Of a DNA stretch of 64,000 nt, positions 24,200-32,010 are shown one piece after another. A model generated the notes under the pieces. That model saw only the letters and a list, made by a program, of their open reading frames with translations, was not told the DNA's origin and did not search any database. The DNA is from Nonomuraea solani (lineage in GTDB: Bacteria; Actinomycetota; Actinomycetes; Streptosporangiales; Streptosporangiaceae): the NCBI RefSeq assembly GCF_900108335.1, contig NZ_FNVT01000030.1, forward strand, positions 50,178 to 114,177, given 5' to 3'. A program made the translations under genes and the position numbers. Each line of letters opens with the position of its first letter. Position 1 is the first letter of the stretch.

Positions 24200-25131
24200 G
24201 CCTGGCGCCTCATCACATGGAAGCGCCGGGTGACCTCGTAGCCGGCCTTCGTGTAGAGCCGCCCGGCCGGGCTGGTCTCGCCGGTCCACAGGAACCAGGA
24301 CGAGTGCAGTCCTTCGGCGCGCATCCTGGTCATGGTGAGGTGGAGCAGGATGTTGCCCAGGCCGGTGCCACGCAGGCCGGGGCCGACGCCGAAGGGGCCG
24401 AAGCGTTCGGGGATGCCGCGGTAGGCCGCGTACAGGGCAAAGGCCACTATGTGGTCTTTTTTCGCGATGATGATGCGTTCGGGGTCGCGGTGCCGTCTGA
24501 TCGCCTCGCCCCAGTCGGGGTTGAAGACGTCGGCCGCGAACCGGATCAGCTCGGGCAGCTCGCCTGTGGTGGGGCTGCGGAAGGTGTATCCCTCGGCTTC
24601 CCGCTCGGCCCGCAGCGTGTGCGCCTCGGGCGGGGCCTGGTAGCCGACGAGGGTCCTGTCCATGGCCACCGGCGAGTACAGGGTCCGGAAGCCGAGCCCT
24701 TGGAGCAGCCGATAGCCGTCCGGGTAGAGCTCGGCGTCGGCCCCCGGGAGCACGTAGTTCGGCGTATAAGACGAAAAATCGACTTTTGTACGGCTGTGGC
24801 CCTCCAGGAACGCCAGCGCCCCCTCCACCAGCCGCCGCCCGAGCCCGCCCGCGCGGTGCTCGGGGACGACGAAGAAGAACGGGATCCAGCCGGTGTCCGG
24901 CTCCAGATCGGTGCCGGGGGCCAAAGGGACGCGGCGGCGGACGGCGTACGCGCAGCCCACCACCCGATCTCGGGCCACGGCCACGCGCAGGCCGTGGGGG
25001 TCGAAGTTGGGATCGAGCAGCACGCAATCGCGGAACCAGCCGGACGTGGCGGGGTCGGCCGGCATGCTGCGACTCCAGGCGTCCACCAAGGGGTTCTCGT
25101 CGCCGGACGCGAAGGCGCGGACAGTGACCAT
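24196..25131 (-). CDS. GNAT N-acetyltransferase with two tandem GNAT-like domains
   Basis: 311 residues. The first GNAT half contains FFVVPEHRAGGLGRRLVEGAL (acetyl-CoA pyrophosphate loop GLGRRL). The second contains FGPFGVGPGLRGTGLGNILL (RGTGLG). Two-domain GNATs of this length occur in actinomycetes for antibiotics or amino acids; the substrate is unknown. GAAAGGACC lies before ATG 25131, the same leader style as the phosphoesterase at 1502. It was probably cotranscribed with the now broken deacetylase gene through a 4-nt overlap. Confidence 0.87.
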   Translation of the reverse strand: MVTVRAFASGDENPLVDAWSRSMPADPATSGWFRDCVLLDPNFDPHGLRVAVARDRVVGCAYAVRRRVPLAPGTDLEPDTGWIPFFFVVPEHRAGGLGRRLVEGALAFLEGHSRTKVDFSSYTPNYVLPGADAELYPDGYRLLQGLGFRTLYSPVAMDRTLVGYQAPPEAHTLRAEREAEGYTFRSPTTGELPELIRFAADVFNPDWGEAIRRHRDPERIIIAKKDHIVAFALYAAYRGIPERFGPFGVGPGLRGTGLGNILLHLTMTRMRAEGLHSSWFLWTGETSPAGRLYTKAGYEVTRRFHVMRRQA

Positions 25132-25233
25132 GGGGGTGGTCCTTTCACCTGCGGCTCTCCTGCCACAGCTTTCCCAGTGTCAACCGCCCAGGTCAAGACG
25201 ATTCGAAAAGAAATTTTCTCCTTCTCGGATCTA

Positions 25234-25262
25234 TTGGAAATTACTTTCGCCTGCGGTATCTG
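25234..25262 (+). promoter_or_regulatory. Candidate promoter in the leader of the subtilase gene
   Basis: TTGGAA (25234-25239), 17-bp spacer, TATCTG (25257-25262), in an AT-richer stretch. Correct spacing but weak hexamers. Confidence 0.3.
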
Positions 25263-25328
25263 TGGAACGTTGAGGATCATTTGCCGGGTTGATCATTAGC
25301 CGGACACGCATACCCCTTCGGACTATTT

Positions 25329-25342
25329 TGGGAGCGCTCCCG
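25329..25342 (+). promoter_or_regulatory. CebR-like (LacI family) operator before the subtilase gene
   Basis: TGGGAGCGCTCCCG: a perfect 12-bp palindrome GGGAGCGCTCCC within a 14-bp box that differs at one end base from the CebR consensus TGGGAGCGCTCCCA described for Streptomyces cellobiose control. It lies 33 nt before the TTG start. Confidence 0.65.
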
Positions 25343-25374
25343 AACGAGCTTCCAACAGACCGAAAGGGCATACC

Positions 25375-28300
25375 TTGTCCGCTTTACCCACCCGGGTGGC
25401 CGCGACCTTATCCGGCGTCGCCCTCGTGCTGGCCACCGCCACCGCACCCGGCGCGCATGCCGCGACCGCCGCCACCGCACCCGGCGCGAATGCCACGACC
25501 GCCGCACCCGCGGGAACGGCTCCGGCCCCCGTGACCCTCACCCTCGTCACGGGCGACGTCATCGACTACACGCCCTCACGGAACAGCGGCGCGCCCTCCG
25601 TCGCCATCAGACGGCAGGCGGCCAGGCCGGACGGCGCGGAGGTCACCTTCGCCACGCTGCCGAGCAGGGACGGCGGCTACCTCGTCCTCCCCTCGGACGC
25701 CGCCGCCATGGTCGCCTCGGGCGCGCTCGACGAGGAGTTGTTCGACGTCGAGACCCTGGCGCGGGAGCAGCGCGACAGCACGATCGGCCTCCTGGTCACC
25801 TACAAGGGCGACCCGGCCCCGTCCGCGCTGGCCAAGTCGGCCGCCGCCCTGCCCGCGGCCGCGAACGTCCGCGTGCTCGACAGCGTCAACGGCGCCGCGA
25901 TGACCGTGCCCACCGGGGAGACGGCCGCCTTCTGGACCGGACTCCGTACCACCAAGAAGGCCACCGGCGAGATCGCCAAGATCTGGCTGGACCGTAAGAC
26001 GCACGTGTCCCTCGACAAGAGCGTGCCGCTGATCGGCGCGCCCAAGGGCTGGGAGAAGGGGTACGACGGCAAGGGGGTCAAGGTCGCCGTCCTCGACACC
26101 GGCATCGACGTGAACCACCCCGACTTCGCCGGCCGCATCCTCGCCACCGAGAACTTCTCCGGCGCCGCCGGCATCGCCGACAGGAAGGGCCACGGCACCC
26201 ACGTCGCCTCGACGATCGCGGGCGCGGGCGCGACCTACAAGGGCGTGGCGCCCGCCGCGTCACTGCTGGTCGGCAAGGTGCTCGACGACAACGGCGACGG
26301 CTCGTGGTCGTGGGCCATCGCCGGCATGGAGTGGGCCGCCGCGCAGGGCGCCGACGTGGTGAACATGAGCCTCGGCAGTTGCTGCGGCAACGGCACCGAC
26401 CCGATGAGCCTGTCGCTGAACGAGCTGACGAAGCGGCACGGGACGCTGTTCGTGGCGGCCGCGGGCAACAAGTACGACCCGCTGACCATCAGCGTCCCCG
26501 CGGCTGCCGACGAGGCGCTCGCCGTGGGCGCGGTGGACAAGACGACGGGCACGACGCTGGCCGACTTCTCCAGCAAGGGCCCGCGCCTGGACGACGCGGC
26601 GGTCAAGCCGAACATCGTGGCCCCCGGCGTGGACATCGTCGCCGCCCGCTCGGCCGACTCCACGCTGCCCGGGCTCCCTGGGCTTCCTGACGGCGACAAA
26701 TATACGACGTTCAGCGGCACCTCCATGGCGACTCCGCACGTGGCCGGGGCGGCGGCGATCCTGGCGCAGCAGCACCCCGCCTGGCGGGCGGGCGAGCTGC
26801 GGGACGCGCTGACCTCGACCGCCGAGCGCAACGACGGGCACAACTGGTTCGAGCAGGGCAGCGGGCTGGTGAACGTGGCGCGCGCGGTGACCCAGACGGT
26901 GTTCGCGACGTCGGCGGTGGACTTCCGCCTGGTCGGCGGGGCCGCCACGCGGCAGGTCACGTACCGCAACATCGGCGCGGCGGCGGTCACGCTGTCCGTG
27001 TCGCTGGTGACGCGCGGCTGGAGCGGCAAGCCCGCTCCCGGCGGGGCGATCCGGCTCGGCACCGAAACCGTCACCGTGCCCGCGAACGGCACCGCCACGG
27101 TGGACCTCACCGTGGACCCGGCGGCCGGCCCGGTGGGCGCGTACGGCGGCTGGGTGACGGCGAGCGGCGGGGACACGCGGCTGGTGACGCCGTTCAGCTA
27201 CTACACGGGTCCGGCCACGCACCGGCTCGGGGTGTCGCTGGTCAACTCGTACGGCACCAAGGAGTTCTTCCCCGGCTACCAGGCCGAGCCCCTCGTGTAC
27301 GCGATCCCGCTGAAGCGGCCCAACAGCCCCGAGGACCCGTTCAACCCGTACGGGTACTACTACCTGCGCACCGACTTCGCGGGCACCGGCGAGTTCCATC
27401 TCCCGGCCGGTGACTACGAGGTGATCGGCGTCCTGCCCGAGAACCGGATCGCCAACCGCAGTAGCTGGGTGATCGAGACCATCACCCTCGACGGCGACCA
27501 GACGGTCACCCTGGACGCCCGCAAGACGGTACGCATCAGGCCGGACCTCCCGAACCCCGCCGACGGCGCCGGCCACGCCTACTACGTGCGCACGTTCGAC
27601 GACCGCACCCTGCCGATCTCCGTGTACGGGGGCGCGGCAGGCGGCGGCCACGACCTGTACGTGTCGCCGGTCTCCTCGGTCAAGGCGGGCAAGGTGCGTC
27701 TGTCCCACCAGTGGGACCTGGAGCCACCGGTGCTCACCTCCGCCAAGGCCGGGCAGATCACCCTCGATCCGGCCTACGACATGGACACCATGCGCAACCT
27801 CTCCACCATCACGACTTATCCCATCGTGTCGGTGGGTCAGGGACGGCCCGAGGACTTCGCGGGCGTGGACGTGACCGGCAAGGTCGTCCTGGCCGGGGTC
27901 CCGCTCGCGGGCGGGGACCGGCCGTACGTCACCGCGGGCGCGCTGATGGACGAAGCCGGGACGAACGCCGCACGGCGCGGGGCGGCGGGCATCCTCGCCT
28001 TCCTGGACGCGGACGGCGGGCAGGCGCGGGTACCCAGCGGGGGCTCGTTCCAGCGGCTGGGCCTGACCGCGGCCGAGGGACGGGCCGTGCGCTCCGCGCT
28101 GGCCAAGGGGCCGCTGTCGTTGCGGCTGGAGCCGTATGCGGGGCCTGAGGTGGTCTATCACATGCGGTTCGACTCGCGGGGCAAGGTGCCCGCCCAGCCG
28201 CCGAAGGTGGAGATGGTGCATCTGGTACGGGTCGACGCCGCGTACCATGCCGACAAACCAGACACCAGCGGCTGGGAGTACGGCGAGTCGTCGACCGGCG

Positions 28301-29166
28301 AGGAGCCGGGACGCCTGGTGTACGGCGGGTCGCTGCGCATGCCCGTCGCCCGCACCGAGTATTTCGGCCCGATGTCCAACGACGTCGTGTGGTCGCGCAC
28401 GATCACGAACGCGGGCCTGGACCTGCGCTCGGATGACCGGTTCACACGACAGGAACGGCAGCGCGCGGAACGCTGGTTCAAGGCGCCACTGGTGCCCGGG
28501 GCCGCGAACGTACCCGCTGATTACCCGGTCGAGCTGCCCTGCGCGCTGTGCCGCGACGGGGACAGGTTCATCCCCGCTGAGCAGTGGCGCGACTCGGACC
28601 CACGTCATTACAGCGGCCTGGGCCCGATGACCTCGTCGCCCCGGCTGTTCATCGGAAACCGGGAGATCCCGGTACAGGGCCGGCGACCACGCTCGTTCAC
28701 GGTGCCCGGCCAAGCGGGACAGTACCGGCTGGAAACCATCGACACCACCGACCGCACCCTGTCCAGAAAGGTCACCACGACCTCCCGCTTCACCTCGACC
28801 CCGCCGTCCCCGGGCGCTCCCGACGGCTACACCTGCACGTTCGGCACGGCGTGCGCGTTCCAGCCCGTGCCGCAGATCACCTACGACCTGCCCCTCGACC
28901 TCCTGAACCGCGCCGCGGCCGGGCAACGCTACGCCTTCGAACTGCGCGCGCCGACTGTGGCCAAGGTGGAGTACTCGGTGAACGACGGAACAAGCTGGCA
29001 GGAGGCCGCCGGGGTCACCCCGGTGTCCGACGGACGCTATTTCATAACCCTGACCCATCCACCACTGGCCCAGACCAGCGGTTACGTGTCCCTGCGCGTC
29101 ACCGCCTCCGACCGGGCGGGCGGCTCGACCACCCAGACGATCGACCGAGCGTACGGCCTACGCTGA
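25375..29166 (+). CDS. Large secreted S8 (subtilisin-like) serine peptidase
   Basis: 1263 residues from TTG 25375 (GAAAGGG 7 nt upstream). A signal peptide (about 1-27: ATLSGVALVLATATAPGAHA) is followed by a propeptide. The S8 domain has Asp241 (VAVLDTGID), His273 (GHGTHVAS) and Ser450 (SGTSMATPHVAG). A >700-residue C-terminal region follows, with a PA-like stretch (VDVTGKVVLAGVPL... GAAGILAF) and beta-sandwich repeats ending in TTQTIDRAYGLR. Such lactocepin-like proteins are exported, often for protein scavenging. A CebR-like box suggests control by cello-oligosaccharides. A U-tailed terminator follows. Confidence 0.95.
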   Translation: MSALPTRVAATLSGVALVLATATAPGAHAATAATAPGANATTAAPAGTAPAPVTLTLVTGDVIDYTPSRNSGAPSVAIRRQAARPDGAEVTFATLPSRDGGYLVLPSDAAAMVASGALDEELFDVETLAREQRDSTIGLLVTYKGDPAPSALAKSAAALPAAANVRVLDSVNGAAMTVPTGETAAFWTGLRTTKKATGEIAKIWLDRKTHVSLDKSVPLIGAPKGWEKGYDGKGVKVAVLDTGIDVNHPDFAGRILATENFSGAAGIADRKGHGTHVASTIAGAGATYKGVAPAASLLVGKVLDDNGDGSWSWAIAGMEWAAAQGADVVNMSLGSCCGNGTDPMSLSLNELTKRHGTLFVAAAGNKYDPLTISVPAAADEALAVGAVDKTTGTTLADFSSKGPRLDDAAVKPNIVAPGVDIVAARSADSTLPGLPGLPDGDKYTTFSGTSMATPHVAGAAAILAQQHPAWRAGELRDALTSTAERNDGHNWFEQGSGLVNVARAVTQTVFATSAVDFRLVGGAATRQVTYRNIGAAAVTLSVSLVTRGWSGKPAPGGAIRLGTETVTVPANGTATVDLTVDPAAGPVGAYGGWVTASGGDTRLVTPFSYYTGPATHRLGVSLVNSYGTKEFFPGYQAEPLVYAIPLKRPNSPEDPFNPYGYYYLRTDFAGTGEFHLPAGDYEVIGVLPENRIANRSSWVIETITLDGDQTVTLDARKTVRIRPDLPNPADGAGHAYYVRTFDDRTLPISVYGGAAGGGHDLYVSPVSSVKAGKVRLSHQWDLEPPVLTSAKAGQITLDPAYDMDTMRNLSTITTYPIVSVGQGRPEDFAGVDVTGKVVLAGVPLAGGDRPYVTAGALMDEAGTNAARRGAAGILAFLDADGGQARVPSGGSFQRLGLTAAEGRAVRSALAKGPLSLRLEPYAGPEVVYHMRFDSRGKVPAQPPKVEMVHLVRVDAAYHADKPDTSGWEYGESSTGEEPGRLVYGGSLRMPVARTEYFGPMSNDVVWSRTITNAGLDLRSDDRFTRQERQRAERWFKAPLVPGAANVPADYPVELPCALCRDGDRFIPAEQWRDSDPRHYSGLGPMTSSPRLFIGNREIPVQGRRPRSFTVPGQAGQYRLETIDTTDRTLSRKVTTTSRFTSTPPSPGAPDGYTCTFGTACAFQPVPQITYDLPLDLLNRAAAGQRYAFELRAPTVAKVEYSVNDGTSWQEAAGVTPVSDGRYFITLTHPPLAQTSGYVSLRVTASDRAGGSTTQTIDRAYGLR
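25438..25503 (+). repeat. In-frame 33-bp duplication at the signal-peptide end of the subtilase
   Basis: Two adjacent 33-bp units (25438-25470, 25471-25503) differing at two bases, each encoding ATAPGA(H/N)A plus AT/TT. They double the Ala/Thr-rich region around the signal cleavage site. Confidence 0.8.
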
Positions 29167-29179
29167 CCCTCTAAAACAG

Positions 29180-29210
29180 GACGGCCAGGGACATTCCCTG
29201 GCCGTCTTTT
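29180..29210 (+). terminator. Intrinsic terminator of the subtilase gene
   Basis: Perfect 12-bp stem GACGGCCAGGGA / TCCCTGGCCGTC, 3-nt loop, followed by TTTT; 14 nt past the stop. Confidence 0.92.
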
Positions 29211-29225
29211 CCTTTCCCGCAACAC

Positions 29226-29379
29226 TCCCCCGAAGAAGTCCCCCACAGCCCTCCCACAGAAGCTCCTCACAGCGCTCTCCCACAGAAGTCCCCACCGCCC
29301 TCTCTCACAGGGTTCCCCGCAGCGCTCTCCCACAGGCGTTCCCCACAGCACCCTCCCGCAGAAGTCCTCTTCAGAGTTC
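29226..29379. repeat. Tandem array of six 25-26 bp units
   Basis: Units begin at 29226, 29252, 29278, 29303, 29328 and 29354. The shared core is TCCCACAG followed by a pyrimidine-rich tail (AAGTCCCC or similar). The array lies between the subtilase terminator and the small membrane peptide gene. The remaining stretch to 29582 shows no gene; TTTTCCACAGG and CATCCACAG occur but are isolated. Confidence 0.75.
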
Positions 29380-29582
29380 CCCACGCAGGAGAGTCCTCAC
29401 AGAGGTCTCTTGCGGAACCTTTTCCACAGGGCTCACCGGCCACCGCACCGGTCATCCACAGAACCGTATTCGGCCGTCTTCGACAGCAGCCCCTCCCGGC
29501 ATCCTCATACCCACGCCGCACATCTCACACCGCACACCGCACATCGCAGCCCCCACCACTCCTCCCCAGAAAGGATCACAGG

Positions 29583-29684
29583 ATGCCCGGAGGCCCGCCC
29601 ATGCTGGGATTCAGCCTGATCATCTACGCCACAGTCGGACTGATCTCCCTCATAGCCCTCAAGCTGAAGGGACGACGCAGATGA
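29583..29684 (+). CDS. 33-residue membrane peptide coupled to a glycan synthase
   Basis: A short frame reading MPGGPPMLGFSLIIYATVG then LISLIALKLKGRRR. One transmembrane helix follows a Gly/Pro-rich start and is closed by a positively charged end. AGAAAGGA lies 7 nt before the ATG. The stop overlaps the glycosyltransferase start in an ATGA junction, strong evidence of a real, translationally coupled gene. It may be an accessory subunit helping assemble the processive synthase (inference). Confidence 0.72.
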   Translation: MPGGPPMLGFSLIIYATVGLISLIALKLKGRRR

Positions 29685-30745
29685 GCACGACAGGTTCCCC
29701 ATCCCTCACCGTCATCGTCCCCGCCCACAACGAGGAACAGGGCCTGCCCGCCACCCTGACCTCCCTCAAGGCCCAGTCGATCCCCCCAGACGAGATCATC
29801 GTCATCGACGACGGCTCCACGGACCGCACAGGCGAGGTGGCCGCCTCCTACGGCGTGACGGTCCTGCGCCCACCCCAAAATCTGGGCAGCAAGGCCAAGG
29901 CCCAGAACCACGCACTCCCTCACTGCACCACGGACCTCGTCCTGGCCGTCGACGCCGACACCGTGCTCGCCCCCGACTACATTGAACGCATCAAACCGGT
30001 CTTCGACGACCCGAACGTCCACGTGGCCGCGGGCAACGTCCAAACCCGCTTCACCCGCACCCCGTGGGAGCGCGGCAGATCCACCGAATACCTCTTCGGC
30101 TTCCACTGGCACCGCCCGATCCAGCAGTTGGCCAACAGCCCCATGGTCTGCTCAGGCTGCTGCTCGGTCTTCAGACGCACGACACTGGCCGAAAACGGCG
30201 GCTTCCCCGAACGCACGATCGTCGAGGACATGGACTACACCTGGAGCCGGCAACTCGACGGCCACCGAGCCGTCTACGTGTCCGACGCCGTGGCCTGGGC
30301 CGCCGACCCGGAAACCCTCACCTACCTCCGCAAGCAGGTGTGGCGCTGGATGGCGGGCTTCATGCAGAACGTCCGCCTCCATCTCCCTCGCCTGCTCACC
30401 CGCAAGCCCATGCTGGCCACCTGGATCATCGTGGCCCTCCTGGAGATCCTCCTGGCCCCACTTTGGTGGGCGACCCCGCTCATCCTGACCCTCGGCCTCA
30501 ACGAACCGGTGACCACGACTCTGGCCTGGTGGAGCGGCGGCGAACTCCTCCTGACCGTCCCCGCCCTCCTCTACGCCGCCAGACGCCGCCGCCTCCCGGT
30601 GGCCCGCGTCCTGCTCAACCTGCCCTTCGTCTACCTCAACAAGGCCGTCAACCTCTATTACGCCTGGAAGGCCCTACTGGTCGAGCTCATCATGGTCCCC
30701 CTACACCTGTCACGCGGCCTCCTGATCTACGAAAAAGGCCGATGA
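29681..30745 (+). CDS. Processive GT2 polysaccharide synthase
   Basis: 354 residues. The GT-A domain has VIVPAHNEEQG, Asp43-Asp44 (VIDDGSTD), DxD at Asp91-Ala-Asp93, the EDMDYTW acceptor/catalytic motif and Gln219-Val-Trp-Arg-Trp223, the QxxRW motif of processive synthases (cellulose, chitin, hyaluronan, poly-GlcNAc). Two to four C-terminal membrane helices follow. It therefore probably makes and exports a beta-linked surface polymer from UDP-sugars. It is coupled to a 33-residue membrane peptide. No PilZ domain, so no visible c-di-GMP control. Confidence 0.88.
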   Translation: MSTTGSPSLTVIVPAHNEEQGLPATLTSLKAQSIPPDEIIVIDDGSTDRTGEVAASYGVTVLRPPQNLGSKAKAQNHALPHCTTDLVLAVDADTVLAPDYIERIKPVFDDPNVHVAAGNVQTRFTRTPWERGRSTEYLFGFHWHRPIQQLANSPMVCSGCCSVFRRTTLAENGGFPERTIVEDMDYTWSRQLDGHRAVYVSDAVAWAADPETLTYLRKQVWRWMAGFMQNVRLHLPRLLTRKPMLATWIIVALLEILLAPLWWATPLILTLGLNEPVTTTLAWWSGGELLLTVPALLYAARRRRLPVARVLLNLPFVYLNKAVNLYYAWKALLVELIMVPLHLSRGLLIYEKGR

Positions 30746-31003
30746 CAACACCCCGATGATCGGCCACACGGGTCGCCACCGCCAAGAACTTCGGCGACCC
30801 ACCCACTTCCCAGAGGACGACCCATCCACAGACCTTCGGCATCCCCGATACAGAGATCGTGATCCACGGCCCTGGCCGCCCGACCCACTTCAGCGGCCAC
30901 AGGCTGATGACCGAGGGCCTCACCCTGACAGCCATCGCCATCCAGACCATCGAGAAGCCACCGCAGAACCTAGGCGAAGCCCGGAAAGGACGGACAACAA
31001 AAA
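30746..31003. other. Intergenic region, possibly holding a decayed coding remnant
   Basis: No intact gene. One frame reads plausibly coding in the middle (TEIVIHGPGRPTHFSGHRL, TLTAIAIQTIEKPPQNLGEA) but it has no start with a ribosome site and runs into the tRNA gene, so at most it is a remnant. Confidence 0.4.
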
Positions 31004-31029
31004 GCTGGACGGGTCAAACCCCGCCCAGC
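31004..31029 (-). terminator. Terminator of the second tRNA-Ala gene
   Basis: On the minus strand: GCTGGgCGGG / CCCGtCCAGC, a 10-bp stem with one mismatch and a 6-nt loop, followed by TTTTTGTT, 16 nt after the tRNA 3' end. Confidence 0.8.
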
Positions 31030-31045
31030 CGTGTGTTACCAGAGG

Positions 31046-31118
31046 TGGAGCTATGGGGATTCGAACCCCAGACCTCCTCCATGCCATGGAGGCGCGCTAC
31101 CAACTGCGCCATAGCCCC
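31046..31118 (-). tRNA. tRNA-Ala (GGC), second identical copy
   Basis: 73 nt identical to the gene at 5868-5940: same cloverleaf, anticodon GGC, no encoded CCA. Unlike the first copy it has its own intrinsic terminator. The neighbourhood (repeats, transposase remnant) looks unstable. Confidence 0.97.
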
Positions 31119-31199
31119 TGGTCACCGCTTCGAGTCCACCCGTTGCGGCGCTCCGAGAGCATATAGCCATCTGCCCGCATTCACCTAATCGCACCGCCC

Positions 31200-31640
31200 C
31201 CACTCCCTGGCCACCGCAGCCACGCCCACACCTTGGTTCTCAGAGCTGCCTACCCAAACCACCAGAGCCACCGCGCCCTACCTCAACTAGCTAGAACCAC
31301 CATGCCGCGCCCTGCCCACGGGAGCCACCGCGCCAGCGCCCACAACCGCCCTCACCGCCCAACCACCGGAGCCGTCCTTCCACGCCCTGACCACCGAAGC
31401 CACCGCGCCAGCGCCCTAACCCCATTCCGCCCCCTGCCGCCCCAGCGACCACAACCGCCCTCACCGCCCAACCACCGGAGCCGTCCTTCCACGCCCTGAC
31501 CACCGAAGCCGCCGTACCACACCCTGATCGCCAACGCCGCCCCCTGTCGCCTCGAAGCGACCACAGCCACCCGCCCCCCCAACCACCACAAAGCCCCCTC
31601 CTGCACCCTGGCCACCAGAGCCGCCACGGCATATCCGGAC
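31200..31640. repeat. Degenerate repeat field with a 62-bp exact direct repeat
   Basis: Bases 31340-31401 and 31449-31510 are identical (62 bp, offset 109 bp). The surrounding ~400 bp is built of related ACCACCG/GCCACCGC-rich units. There is no credible gene; long frames here encode only Trp/Gly/Arg-rich sequence. Confidence 0.75.
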
Positions 31641-31661
31641 CACCAACCGGGGCTGGGCGGC

Positions 31662-31796
31662 ATGGGCACGGGGCCGGCCGTCTACACCGCCGCGGATCTC
31701 GCCCTCGTTGCTGCCGAACTCAACAACCGCCCCCGCAAGACTCTCGGCTGGCAAGCACCCGCCGAGCTGTTCGCCAAGCTCGTTGCAACAGTCGGA
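31662..31796 (+). pseudogene. 3' remnant of an IS30-family transposase
   Basis: VYTAADLALVAAELNNRPRK then TLGWQAPAELFAKL matches the conserved C-terminus of IS30 transposases (LNxRPRKTLGWxTPAE), after which they normally end. The DDE core upstream is missing and no inverted repeats were found, so the element is dead. The sequence from 31797 to 32010 shows nothing recognisable. Confidence 0.75.
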
Positions 31797-32010
31797 TGGT
31801 CACGTGTTGCGAAGATCGCTGGAATCCACCCGAGCTGTCAGCGCCAAGCCCAAGACGCCGACAAGTTCCTCGTCCCCCAGAAGAGATCCCACATCTGGCG
31901 GCGCCACCAGATCATGCGCCCGCTGCCGTACATATCAGGAAAAAGCCTGATCAAACGCATGACCGAGCGCGCCGCCACCGCCATCTGCCTCAAGGACCAC
32001 ACAGCCACCC

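Noticed and set aside
29226..29379. CRISPR array
   Set aside because: Units are tandem without spacers, 25-26 bp and degenerate, and no cas gene is in the window; the same applies to the arrays at 34.8, 43.4 and 56.0 kb.
29420..29465. DnaA-box-like words (TTTTCCACAGG, CATCCACAG)
   Set aside because: Only two imperfect copies and no replication genes nearby; not an origin.
5868..31118. The two tRNA-Ala copies as attL/attR of an integrated element spanning 5.9-31 kb
   Set aside because: Both are complete genes on the same strand with different flanks; no integrase, excisionase or plasmid/phage genes lie between them.
30859..31188. A 109-codon frame over the second tRNA-Ala
   Set aside because: It reads through the tRNA and its terminator; the upstream third may be a remnant but it is not a gene as it stands.
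31797..32010. Continuation of the transposase frame after LFAKLVATVG
   Set aside because: IS30 proteins normally end about here; the following in-frame sequence shows no similarity I recognise and looks like read-through.
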